Source of the DNA: Planctomycetales bacterium
Lineage (GTDB): Bacteria; Planctomycetota; Planctomycetia; Pirellulales; Lacipirellulaceae
DNA: 40,071 nt
Direction of reading: 5' to 3'
Assembly (NCBI GenBank): GCA_020427155.1
Contig: JAGQOW010000033.1
Coordinates: 1 to 40,071, forward strand
A model generated the notes under the pieces. The model was not told the origin of the DNA and searched no databases. It saw only the letters and a program-made list of their open reading frames with translations. Positions 9,902 through 18,317 of this stretch are shown piece by piece. How positions within the stretch are numbered: the stretch's first letter is position 1; every line of letters starts with the position of its first letter. Both the position numbers and the translations under genes were made by a program.

Positions 9902-11377
9902 TTAACTCGCGTCTCCCTGCCGCGCTGCACTCAATTCGTTTTGAAGATCGGTAATCTGACGAGCGTTCAGAAATCGTCCTAGCAGCTTTCGTGTTTCGGC
10001 AAACAGGCCTTCAATGGTCGCCTGTACCTGAGGCTCGCGAGAACGATTCCGCTCGCTTCGCTCGGCTGCAGAGAGTAACTGGGCAAAATGCGCTCGAGTC
10101 GGCAAGTCGTCCAACTGACTGAGAAGTTGACGTGCGTCATCGTAGTTACCTTCCTGTATGTGATTGCGCACGCGAGAAACAAGTATGTTGCGCCGTGCCA
10201 CCAAGTCGATTAATTGCTCCCGCAATGAGGTCAGGGTCGCTTCGGCTCGAAGCCGAGCTGTATCATCAGCAATCGGAACTTGGATCAAAGGAGACACACC
10301 GGAGGCAATCGGCACTTTGGCAAGCAATCTTCCATCGCTTCGCAAGAACAACGTTGTCACGGCGGCGCCTTCAGCAGGCACCTCAATTTCGCCCTGGGCA
10401 TCAGTCAACCCAATCGGTTGACTTGGCAGGTCGTCCGATACACGCTGAAACACTTCGTAGCCAGCCAACGATTGGGATCGATCATGGCGGGCGTGAAATC
10501 GTACTCGCGTGGGCATTTCTGAGTTTGGCAGGGCGATGGCAAGATGTTCGACACTACCGCGCCGCCGTACGCCGAATGGCTTGCGCAATCCGGAGTGTAC
10601 ACGGCAGCGGCCGACGTCCTCCTGCATCTCTTCCAGCAAGAGATAGGTCCAGGGAATCTCACTGGTTGCGTCTGATTGAAGGTCGCCGCTTCGGCCTGCG
10701 CGGATCTTTAGTGGCCGATACACGGTTCCCAGTCGGGCGAATTGCCCGCCCCCAGAGCGTTGCGGCAAACTGCTTCCCTTATAAAGCAGCGCCACGTAGC
10801 TCTCGTCTTCAGATTCTGTTTCTCTACGAATCTTGGCCAGGGGGGCAAAGGTCGCTCTCAGCAATTCAAAGCACTTCTCGGAGAGCATTCTCGTTTGGCG
10901 AACTTCTCGCCGTAGCACAGGGCCCCAAGTGCCCGTAGAGTGATCCACCTCGCGACACGCCACGAGATGACCTTTCGTATTTGAGATGATCGACAAGAAC
11001 ATTTCCTTATCTATTCCCAATGGCGGCTCCAGGCTTGATTGCTCTTCCAGAGAATCAAGCTTACGGAGAAGCAAGTGCTCGAAGGGGCCTGAAGCCGGCA
11101 GAACCTCCGCCGACCACAGCGGGTAAAGAGTGGCGAAAATGCGTTGCTCGACGTGTTCCGCTATTGTCGCAGTCAGGCTGCCTTCGGGACGGGTCGCCGT
11201 ATCGATTGCGAGATGAATCCTGATGCGATAATTAGAAAGTTCCCATTCCCGCTCGTCTCCCGCCGCGCCCAACCCTGGCAAGGCCCACCACGCGGCCATC
11301 TGTAGCATGACCAGCGCAACGCGCCGGCGCGTGGAATGGAAACCTCGAAAAACTACCAAATTGTCTTGATCTTGCAC
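9902..11377 (-). CDS. Exported protein of unknown function, last gene of the ExbB/ExbD operon
   Basis: A 491-residue protein that I do not recognise. The N-terminus has an Arg-rich stretch (FHSTRRRVALVML) and a hydrophobic segment ending GLGAAG near residue 40, consistent with a secretion signal. The middle (45-300) is mixed alpha/beta, with SNYRIRIHLAIDT and GTVYRPLKIRAGR segments. Residues 300-370 look beta-rich and Ig-like: VRFHARHDRSQSLAGYEVFQ, then LTDAQGEIEVPAEG and TTLFLRSDGRLLAKVPI, reading like a carboxypeptidase-regulatory or CNA-B-like sheet (inference). Residues 385-485 are helical with repeat-like spacing (NYDDARQLLSQL). The start is a GTG three bases beyond the upstream stop, with a strong GGAGG site eight bases before it, so translation is probably coupled to the solute-binding gene. 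Confidence 0.8.
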   Translation of the reverse strand: MQDQDNLVVFRGFHSTRRRVALVMLQMAAWWALPGLGAAGDEREWELSNYRIRIHLAIDTATRPEGSLTATIAEHVEQRIFATLYPLWSAEVLPASGPFEHLLLRKLDSLEEQSSLEPPLGIDKEMFLSIISNTKGHLVACREVDHSTGTWGPVLRREVRQTRMLSEKCFELLRATFAPLAKIRRETESEDESYVALLYKGSSLPQRSGGGQFARLGTVYRPLKIRAGRSGDLQSDATSEIPWTYLLLEEMQEDVGRCRVHSGLRKPFGVRRRGSVEHLAIALPNSEMPTRVRFHARHDRSQSLAGYEVFQRVSDDLPSQPIGLTDAQGEIEVPAEGAAVTTLFLRSDGRLLAKVPIASGVSPLIQVPIADDTARLRAEATLTSLREQLIDLVARRNILVSRVRNHIQEGNYDDARQLLSQLDDLPTRAHFAQLLSAAERSERNRSREPQVQATIEGLFAETRKLLGRFLNARQITDLQNELSAARQGDAS

Positions 11378-11380
11378 GCC

Positions 11381-13753
11381 CTATTCCTCCGCCCCCAGAG
11401 AAGAAGACTTCCAATTGGCAACGTTCTGGTAAAGCGCGACTGGCGAAGAACCTACTCCGTCGAGCGTATCGCGATGAGCAAAGTAATTCACAGTTTGCCA
11501 TAGCGGAATCAGAGGCAAATCGTAAAAGGCGACCTCGTGGACATATTGCAATTGTGCGCGCGCTTCCTTCCAGTTGCTCGCTTCGTCGACCGCCGTAAGG
11601 GCGAGGTTCATGGCAGGACTGCAATTACCGGCACTTCCCGCTGGCCCCAGCAGCCTGCGCAAATCTACCAAAGGCTCCCAAAGAGGATACTCGGTGTATC
11701 GCAGATCGTAATCCACAGAAGCAGCGTCGAGCGTCGCAGATTGCTCTGCCAGCTGGATCGGTATCCCGATCGCATCCAGCTGCAGCTTGATCGTTTGACA
11801 AACTGCACGCGCAAGTGCCTCGGGAGGATGAGCCAATACCAGGGGATCAACGCTGGACTCCCGATCTAAGGGCTCCTGAGCCTCGGTCGGTTCACCATCC
11901 GGATTGCTAAGTGTTTCCTCTTCTTCTGGAGTCTTGAGAGTCATTCTAGCCACCGTCGCCAATACGGCAGCCAGTCGAGGCTCGTAGGGACGCGGCTTGA
12001 TGGACTGCTGATAGGCATAACTCAAGGGGTCGGTCAAAGAAACACCTGCAGGCAACGGTCCGCTGAGAACTTGAAAACCGGGCCGATCTTCGCCACCCAA
12101 CACGATGTCGTGGAGAATCCTGGACCGATCAATCCCAAAACAGAGTGCTCGACGGAACTCGCGCCTGCGCATCAACGGTTTAGAGTAATTCGGCGCCAAA
12201 ACATGAATCGTTGGCAATCGATAGGAACCGACAGCAACTCCTTTCGTTTGCCGAAGTCGTTCAACTTGCCAGGGAGCGACGCGTTCGAGAATATCAACTT
12301 CGCCACGTACCAGTGCTGTCAGTGCGTGTTCTTCGCTGGAAAAAACCTGCTCAACGATCACTGGCGGGCGAGTTCGGTCGGCTGGTAGTTGACGGCGGTC
12401 GTACACCACGAGGTCACGGTTCTCTTTGTCAGCAGCCGCCAGATAAAAACTGGAGCGGTTCTCTTCGGAAACCACTTTACGCAGAGGAAACTGAAGCAGA
12501 GCATCCGGATGAACATGAGGCCGTTGCCAATGCAGATTGACAACTCGACCGTCTCGAATTGCAACATCCTGCAGCAAACGACCGAAGTCCTCCCGATAGC
12601 CAGTTTCCGCAGAATTCGCTTGCTTAATAAGTTCTAGAGCCAATCCTTCTGGAGTGATGCCAGCAGCCAGCGCCTGCTCGTTGAGTTGCACATCAAACTG
12701 GAGCCCCGATTCGGCAGTTGTCAATTTTCCCCAAGGACATACGTAAATGCCCCCTTCGCCGCCGAAGTCAATCAACTCGACAAATTGGGGATCACAGAGC
12801 CTTGCAACGCGGCTGGCGGCCACATCTGGCAACCCTGCCGAGTCAGGCGGCGTGCTGAGTTGTGTTACCCCGACACTAATTTGAGGTGACAACTGGTTGA
12901 TCTTTTCGGCCAGTTGCTTAACATTGGCAACCGAGGGAAGAATTGCCAGCGCTTCGCGGATCGCTTGCCGAGCCTGGCGAAACTTGCCCTCTTCGAGATA
13001 ACCCCGTGCCATCTCCAACTGCTTCTCTGCCCCGCCGCGAAATTTCGTGCGCCACGAATTGATCGACTTAATCTTGAGTCGTGGGAAGGCTTCCTCTACC
13101 GAATCGAGCACGTTGCGGGCAGCAGAATAATCCCGCCTGGCCAAATGCATTGCTAGCAACCGATCGGTCACCGCTTGGACAGCTTCAGCCAGGCCACTGG
13201 CCGAAGAATTGAAGTCGTAAAGCGATAGTAATGTCGAAAGCGATTCGTCAAACCGTTCCGCTGCGAAGGCGTCGAAAGCATCGCTTTTGAGGTACCGTTC
13301 GATTGCGGTTTGAAGGCCTGGAAGTTGGGGATAGTAGGTTTGGAGAAGATCGAGATAGGCATAGGCTTCGCTGAATTCCTTTTTATTCGTCAACTCATTT
13401 GCCTTCGAGAGCAGCAGTTGCTCGTACACCTCGATCTTTTCGATGGCACTCCAATCGATCTCATAAAGCACCGAAGGTTCACTTACTCGTTTCAATGTCA
13501 GCTTGCCCTCGCTCGGATAAGGGCCTCTGAAAGGCCGACTGGGCAAATCAAGTATAAGAGTATCTATCACTTCGCCCTGGAAAGATTGCTTCAGCGTGAT
13601 TCGATCGAACGGCTGCTGGTCGAGCAGTCGCACTGCCACTTCTTGGGCTGCGGCAGAATACGATTCTCCCAGGACGGCTACTACGATCGCGCAAGCCAGC
13701 ATTCCTTTTGACAAAGGCCTCAAACGACCGAAAGTAGTGGTTGGAGCAACCAT
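11381..13753 (-). CDS. TPR-like domain fused to family-5 extracellular solute-binding protein
   Basis: About 790 residues from the ATG at 13753; an in-frame TTG at 13789 would overlap the upstream gene by 17 bases. Signal peptide GMLACAIVVAVLGESYSAAAQ. Residues about 90-280 are helical repeats of TPR character (KKEFSEAYAYLDLLQTYYPQ, RRDYSAARNVLDSVEEAFP, EGKFRQARQAIREALAILP). From about 320 the fold matches SBP_bac_5 (DppA/OppA type): FSSEEHALTALVRGEVDILE, LAPNYSKPLMRRREFRRALCFGIDRSRIL, and a C-terminal FYDLPLIPLWQTVNYFAHRDTLDGV, all characteristic. An acidic insert (EEEETLSNPDGEPTEAQEP) lies near residue 620. Family members normally deliver peptides or other ligands to an ABC importer, but no permease or ATPase gene is in this window. 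The operon context suggests ligand sensing or scaffold use; that is inference. Confidence 0.85.
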   Translation of the reverse strand: MVAPTTTFGRLRPLSKGMLACAIVVAVLGESYSAAAQEVAVRLLDQQPFDRITLKQSFQGEVIDTLILDLPSRPFRGPYPSEGKLTLKRVSEPSVLYEIDWSAIEKIEVYEQLLLSKANELTNKKEFSEAYAYLDLLQTYYPQLPGLQTAIERYLKSDAFDAFAAERFDESLSTLLSLYDFNSSASGLAEAVQAVTDRLLAMHLARRDYSAARNVLDSVEEAFPRLKIKSINSWRTKFRGGAEKQLEMARGYLEEGKFRQARQAIREALAILPSVANVKQLAEKINQLSPQISVGVTQLSTPPDSAGLPDVAASRVARLCDPQFVELIDFGGEGGIYVCPWGKLTTAESGLQFDVQLNEQALAAGITPEGLALELIKQANSAETGYREDFGRLLQDVAIRDGRVVNLHWQRPHVHPDALLQFPLRKVVSEENRSSFYLAAADKENRDLVVYDRRQLPADRTRPPVIVEQVFSSEEHALTALVRGEVDILERVAPWQVERLRQTKGVAVGSYRLPTIHVLAPNYSKPLMRRREFRRALCFGIDRSRILHDIVLGGEDRPGFQVLSGPLPAGVSLTDPLSYAYQQSIKPRPYEPRLAAVLATVARMTLKTPEEEETLSNPDGEPTEAQEPLDRESSVDPLVLAHPPEALARAVCQTIKLQLDAIGIPIQLAEQSATLDAASVDYDLRYTEYPLWEPLVDLRRLLGPAGSAGNCSPAMNLALTAVDEASNWKEARAQLQYVHEVAFYDLPLIPLWQTVNYFAHRDTLDGVGSSPVALYQNVANWKSSSLGAEE
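11386..11390 (-). promoter_or_regulatory. Shine-Dalgarno GGAGG fixing the GTG start at 11377
   Basis: On the minus strand GGAGG lies within the last codons of the upstream gene (stop 11381-11383), eight bases before GTG 11375-11377. It supports the non-ATG start and translational coupling. Confidence 0.7.
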
Positions 13754-13772
13754 GAAACGCGAAGCAAAGATG

Positions 13773-16700
13773 CTAGGGGAGGTCAACAATTAGCAGCGTG
13801 CCATCGAACGCCGTCAACACGGCTCGACGTCCAAAAGCCACGGGACCCGCCACAACGGGTTGATCAAGTTGGACGTATTCAGATTCGGTTCCGTCTTCGA
13901 GAGCCAGCCGCGATAGCCCACCGGTTCGCCAGGAAACAAAAAAGGCTCCATCGTCAGCCAGAGGCTTGCCGGTCGGCTGGCCGTGTGGCAACGGTTGCCG
14001 CCAGGCGAATTGACCCTGGGAGTCGATACATACCATCTCGTCCGCGTCGGTTGCAAAGAAGATTTGCTCTTCCGCCGCATAAGGACCCCACTCGACTTGG
14101 GCTCCGAGCTCCACCGCAGGCATGGCCTGCAGGTTGGGCAATTCGTATCTCGCAAGCCGTCCGCTCGAGGTGCCCGCACAAACAAAATCACTTGTTGCCG
14201 CAAGTCTTGTTACCAATGCATCGGGGCCTACTTCGGAAACTGCTTCAGCTTCGAGGTGAGGCTGAGGAGAAGCAAGCCGCGCGACGAGATAGATACTCTC
14301 GACTCCGTCGCTCAAAAGCAGCCGCGAACTGTCGCCCTCTCCGATCACCGCGGGAGTCAGCCATTGATAGGTCCTTCCTGGTACCAGCGGCGGTTGAAAG
14401 GGACTTCCCAAGGCCTCACCACTTATGCTGTCAAACAGATACACCTGGCCGACATTCGTCGGTACAACGAAACCCTCTCCCCAGATCACTGGCGAACCAC
14501 TAACCGGACCTGGAATTGGTATCTCTTGTAACGGGCTATTCGAGGCGTCGGGAAGATAGTGCAGCAGCTTGGCTGCTTCTGCCGATGCGAGCGCCATACG
14601 CCCTTCAGCGAGATCCACAGAATACGAGTAGGACTGTCCGGTTGAGTTTCCTGTGGGGGGGCTCGTTGCCTCATCTTGCACGCGACGGCTCAGCGCGTCA
14701 CGGTTGAGGAGATAGACGGTCCCCGAAGCCGTAGCCGTTACCATCCGCTTTCCGCCAGGGTCAACCACGGCGGCTCCGGCCGAAGGCACCCCCAACTCGG
14801 TTTCCCAGAGCGCTTGTCCTGCTTTACGATCCATGGCAGCCACGATCGCCCCGGCCTTCCCTGCCGGTCGGCGAACATGCACTAGTATCCCACCTACCTG
14901 CTGCAAGCGATGGTCAAAACTATCGCCGAGATAATCCTGATCTATGTTCATCACAGGGAGCCGATTGCCAGTGGGAAGAATCTCGAGTTTATTGAGGCGC
15001 GGTCCTGCAACCCAGAGATGACCATCCTCCAAAGCTCCGAAGCGAGCAACCGGCAAGCCACTCTCTTCATCTCGGCTGGCCAATTGGGTCAAAGCCCCGT
15101 CTCCCGAACCTGCCCCGACTTCATACACCGATATTTGCCCGCTACTGGTCAACACGACCACTCGACGCCCCTCGACCAGCAGGTCTGTGTTGACCAGACC
15201 ATTTTGACGGCGCACTGTTGCGACCTCGGTCAAGTGACCCGCAGGGTTTGTTGCTAGTACATAAAACTGACTGGTCTGGATACCCGTATTCACGGCGACC
15301 AGCACCTTGTCAAGACTTGTCGTCGGCGGCACCGCTATACTCCCGTACTCATGACCAAGGTAGAAAACCCCCTGGCAAGAGAAGTCTTTGCCTGACAGTG
15401 TGAACAGACTCGACTGGTTGCCGACCACGTAAATGTTTGTGGCATCCTTGCTGACAGCGGGAGGAACTGCCAATCCCTGACCGAACGCGACATAGCCAGT
15501 GCGTTCGCCGCTTTCTGCATCGACGACGTGGAGCTTCCCTGTGCTTTCTGCCACCAGCAGGCGCCCCTCGGCTACGACGGGCTGCAGGATCGGCCCTTCG
15601 AAGTCCTGACGCCATACGAGTTTGCCGGCGTCGCCTGTGAGACGTAGCAATTCATGATTCGTCGTATCGACGACCACTACATCGCGATTGGCCAACTGCA
15701 GTGGCGCTAGATCCGAACCGAAGCCCACAAAGCTTCGCCACAATAGGGCTCCGTCCCGCGCATTCAATCCGTACGCCGCCCCGTCGATGCGCACCACGAC
15801 AGACGCATCAGCCGTAGAAGTTGCAGGGCTGCCGCGACGTTGAGCAAACGCAAACTCTGCAACTACCTGGCTCGGCCGCGGTGAGGTCTCGGCAGCCTTC
15901 GCCTCCGCGACGTAGTGAACTTCCAGTTTCTCGGCTGCTGAGATCTCCTTCACCTTGGCTGCCAATGTCTCATCGTTCAAAAGCCCGGGAGACGATTCCA
16001 GCAAGTTTCGATGAATGCGGTAGGCCGAGGCCGTGTCGCTCTTATCAATGGCCGATTGAATCTCGATGAGCGCTGCTCCAAGTTGGCTTTTTTGCAGCTG
16101 CCCTCGCTCGACGCGGGCAACCGTCGCCTGGATGCCTTCGAGCACGACATCGTCGCGAAACGTCTTGGGAATGTATTTCGTATTGGCGCAGAGCGAGAGA
16201 GCAATTTCTGTTTGGCCCAGCAGGGCGACGACCGCTTCCGAACTCTCCTCGCTCTCAGCCTGATTGGCCAAACCCTGTGCAATCTTCGGAAGCAGCGATG
16301 CCAGATCCCTTTGGCCAGACTGAAAGTCCGGTTCGTCCTCAAGCTCTTGCAAAACCTCTTGAGCCGTCTTCAAAGCGTCTTCATATTTCGAGACACCACT
16401 AGTGGCTTTCCATAGCTGGGCCATTCCAAGACGCACTTTTGCGGTGCTGAACTGAGGGTGGCGAGGAAAGTCCTCCACAAACTTTTCGTATTGATTGATC
16501 GCTTGCGTATAAGAGCCAGCATCAAAAAACTCGCCTGCTTCGGCGAGAATGGCGTCGGAATTCTCGCGGCTTATCAGAAAAGTAAAGACAACGCCGGTTA
16601 CCAGGAGGATGATCAATCCTCCGCCACCCAGAAGCAACAAGGGAGAGTCCCACTCACTCTTCTTCTTTGCTTTCTTCTTCTTGGGTTTCTTTGGTTCCTT

Positions 16701-17192
16701 AGCTTCTTCTATAATTGCTGAGGCGCTGACAAACGACTCGCCGGCCGTAGGACTGCTCGTAGCCGGCATCGACTCTGCGATGAAGCTCCCGGACTCGTCT
16801 TGTGGCTCTTCCGCCTGAATCGTCCAGCCAGACGCTCCTGTATCGGCGTCCTCGTCTGCCGAAGTTTCAATAGGAGATAACGTAGGAATATCTTCATCTA
16901 TGGATTCAATCGTCGCAGGTTCCGGCGAATCTGGAGTCTCCGTCAGAAACTTCGGTGCTGGAAAGAAACCCAAGATGCTCGACTCGGCATTGCTGCCAAC
17001 TGTCAGCGTAGTATCCAGCAACTGCTTGGCCTGGCGACGTGTGATGACCTCTCGTTTGACAAGAAACTTCAATACCGATTTAGCGGTAATCCGGTGATTG
17101 CCCTGTTGTACCTTTTCGCGAATGTCGGCAACGATTGCTGGCGGCACTAGATCGCGCTGTTCTAAGATGTCCAGGAATTCTTCTGTATTCAT
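13773..17192 (-). CDS. Transmembrane PQQ-propeller protein with kinase-type N-terminal module
   Basis: A 1139-residue protein. Residues 1-62 form a helical module (LVKREVITRRQAKQLLD) that closely resembles the region preceding the kinase domain of the protein at 1573-2937. Then come an acidic disordered linker (about 85-160), a Lys-rich stretch (165-179, KKPKKKKAKKK), and one membrane helix (about 184-207). The positive-inside rule puts the N-terminus in the cytoplasm. Outside are TPR-like helices (216-410; YTQAINQYEKFVEDFPRHPQF) and a long PQQ-like beta-propeller region (about 430-1139) with repeated GRLLVAESTGKLHVVDAESG-type blades. Propellers of this type are BamB-like scaffolds or quinoprotein-related; no cofactor site could be verified. 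It sits 53 bases after the second exbD gene, in the same operon. Confidence 0.88.
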   Translation of the reverse strand: MNTEEFLDILEQRDLVPPAIVADIREKVQQGNHRITAKSVLKFLVKREVITRRQAKQLLDTTLTVGSNAESSILGFFPAPKFLTETPDSPEPATIESIDEDIPTLSPIETSADEDADTGASGWTIQAEEPQDESGSFIAESMPATSSPTAGESFVSASAIIEEAKEPKKPKKKKAKKKSEWDSPLLLLGGGGLIILLVTGVVFTFLISRENSDAILAEAGEFFDAGSYTQAINQYEKFVEDFPRHPQFSTAKVRLGMAQLWKATSGVSKYEDALKTAQEVLQELEDEPDFQSGQRDLASLLPKIAQGLANQAESEESSEAVVALLGQTEIALSLCANTKYIPKTFRDDVVLEGIQATVARVERGQLQKSQLGAALIEIQSAIDKSDTASAYRIHRNLLESSPGLLNDETLAAKVKEISAAEKLEVHYVAEAKAAETSPRPSQVVAEFAFAQRRGSPATSTADASVVVRIDGAAYGLNARDGALLWRSFVGFGSDLAPLQLANRDVVVVDTTNHELLRLTGDAGKLVWRQDFEGPILQPVVAEGRLLVAESTGKLHVVDAESGERTGYVAFGQGLAVPPAVSKDATNIYVVGNQSSLFTLSGKDFSCQGVFYLGHEYGSIAVPPTTSLDKVLVAVNTGIQTSQFYVLATNPAGHLTEVATVRRQNGLVNTDLLVEGRRVVVLTSSGQISVYEVGAGSGDGALTQLASRDEESGLPVARFGALEDGHLWVAGPRLNKLEILPTGNRLPVMNIDQDYLGDSFDHRLQQVGGILVHVRRPAGKAGAIVAAMDRKAGQALWETELGVPSAGAAVVDPGGKRMVTATASGTVYLLNRDALSRRVQDEATSPPTGNSTGQSYSYSVDLAEGRMALASAEAAKLLHYLPDASNSPLQEIPIPGPVSGSPVIWGEGFVVPTNVGQVYLFDSISGEALGSPFQPPLVPGRTYQWLTPAVIGEGDSSRLLLSDGVESIYLVARLASPQPHLEAEAVSEVGPDALVTRLAATSDFVCAGTSSGRLARYELPNLQAMPAVELGAQVEWGPYAAEEQIFFATDADEMVCIDSQGQFAWRQPLPHGQPTGKPLADDGAFFVSWRTGGLSRLALEDGTESEYVQLDQPVVAGPVAFGRRAVLTAFDGTLLIVDLP

Positions 17193-17245
17193 CGCGGTTC
17201 AGTTCTGTTGCAGGGCAGACCAGCGAGTGCGCCACCCGTAATCGT

Positions 17246-17743
17246 CTACAAGTCTAAATCGCCATCTTCGTAATTCATTAAGCGAATCTCTTCCATCCCC
17301 ACGCCCGAGCCGGCATCCAGAGCCGCTACCACATACTCATGGCGCGAGTCGCCATTCGCCTGCACCAAAAGCCTGGCGGTGCCGCTGTCGCCCCCTCCGC
17401 GTGCTTCACGCAACTTGACCAGCAAGTCTTGCTTGCTCAGCACCTTTTGCTCAGCTTCCCACACGGGTGCGCCTATCCAATACACATTGTCGCCGTCGAT
17501 GCGGATGACAACCGAATCCTGTTCGAGGTCCTCCACCGTCTGGGCAGCCGCGACTTCATCGCCAACCGGAGGGACTTCGATCGACTTCTGCAGCGCAAAC
17601 GCGGCGGTAATCATAAAAAAGATGAGCAGCAAAAACGTAACGTCCACCATCGGAGTCAAATCGAGCTCGTCTTCCCGATCGCGAGTGCGCAGCCGGTCGG
17701 AGCCGCCATGTTCGCTCGGCAAGTTTTTGGAAATTGTATCCAT
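17246..17743 (-). CDS. ExbD/TolR-family biopolymer transport protein (second copy)
   Basis: A 165-residue single-pass protein. The cytoplasmic N-terminus is charged; the membrane helix LDLTPMVDVTFLLLIFFMITAAF (about 28-50) carries the family's conserved Asp at residue 34, the proton-relay residue in ExbD/TolR. The periplasmic part follows, with VVIRIDGDNVYWIGAP and VQANGDSRHEYVVAALDAGSGVGMEEIRL, the usual ExbD pattern. The ATG at 17743 with AGGA ten bases upstream is preferred to an in-frame TTG at 17782, which would overlap the preceding gene. With the copy upstream and the ExbB homologue it should form a proton-driven stator; the partner that receives the force is not a recognisable TonB. 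Confidence 0.93.
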   Translation of the reverse strand: MDTISKNLPSEHGGSDRLRTRDREDELDLTPMVDVTFLLLIFFMITAAFALQKSIEVPPVGDEVAAAQTVEDLEQDSVVIRIDGDNVYWIGAPVWEAEQKVLSKQDLLVKLREARGGGDSGTARLLVQANGDSRHEYVVAALDAGSGVGMEEIRLMNYEDGDLDL

Positions 17744-17768
17744 GGAATTCAGTTCCTGAGTTGACGGA

Positions 17769-18257
17769 TCAGTCGGATTCAATCACGGCCAAATGGATCT
17801 TTGAACCTTCCACAGCCGAAACGGCCCTGATGACTCGGGCAACCTCCCGCGAGGCAACGTTGCGATCTGCCTTAATCAGCACATCTTCCTTCCCTTCTTC
17901 GCGCCGTCCTTTTTCGACGGCTGCCTGGATCAATGCCCGCTGTTGCTCTAGGTCGTCGACCAAACGTTCCGTCTCGATCTTGCCATCCGCCAGATACACC
18001 GGCGCCGAGTCAACCCCTTCGTCGCTTAACGTAATAATCACCGAGTTTCTCTGCCCCACGCCCTTGCCGTGCTTCGCCGAAGGCAACTCGATCGCCGACT
18101 TTTGGTCCGGGGTCGAACAGACAAGAAAGAAAATCAGCAGCAAAAAGGTGATATCAATCATCGGCGTGATATCCATCTCGGCATCGTCGCGCCGGTTGCG
18201 TCTCCGCAGCAAATTCGCTCGAAACAAATCGTCGGCGTGCACTAAGGAGTCGGACAT
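17769..18257 (-). CDS. ExbD/TolR-family biopolymer transport protein (first copy)
   Basis: A 162-residue ExbD/TolR homologue. N-terminal cytoplasmic segment rich in Arg (LLRRRNRRDD), then the helix MDITPMIDITFLLLIFFLVC (about 28-47) with the proton-relay Asp at residue 35, and a periplasmic domain ending DVLIKADRNVASREVARVIRAV. The Cys after the helix is unusual but not diagnostic. The ATG at 18257, preceded by GAGAAG, is chosen over an in-frame GTG at 18278. It shares only moderate similarity with the adjacent copy, so the two probably form distinct subunits of a heteromeric ExbD dimer rather than a recent duplication (inference). It lies 60 bases after the ExbB-like gene. Confidence 0.93.
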   Translation of the reverse strand: MSDSLVHADDLFRANLLRRRNRRDDAEMDITPMIDITFLLLIFFLVCSTPDQKSAIELPSAKHGKGVGQRNSVIITLSDEGVDSAPVYLADGKIETERLVDDLEQQRALIQAAVEKGRREEGKEDVLIKADRNVASREVARVIRAVSAVEGSKIHLAVIESD

Positions 18258-18317
18258 AATCACTTCTCGAAGACACACGAAGGTGCTGGATGCAAAACGT
18301 TCATCAAACTCTGTGAG

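Noticed and set aside
10132..10938. 268-codon plus-strand open frame
   Set aside because: Lies wholly antisense to the exported protein at 9902-11377, with no family character; a shadow of its codon use.
11381..13753. Idea that the solute-binding protein marks an ABC importer operon
   Set aside because: No permease or nucleotide-binding subunit gene exists anywhere in the window, and the gene is embedded in the ExbB/ExbD operon.
13754..13789. TTG start giving a 17-base overlap between the PQQ and solute-binding genes
   Set aside because: The ATG at 13753 gives a normal signal peptide, and the TTG has no clear ribosome site.
13983..14531. 182-codon plus-strand open frame
   Set aside because: Antisense to the propeller of the 13773-17192 protein; composition is that of a shadow frame.
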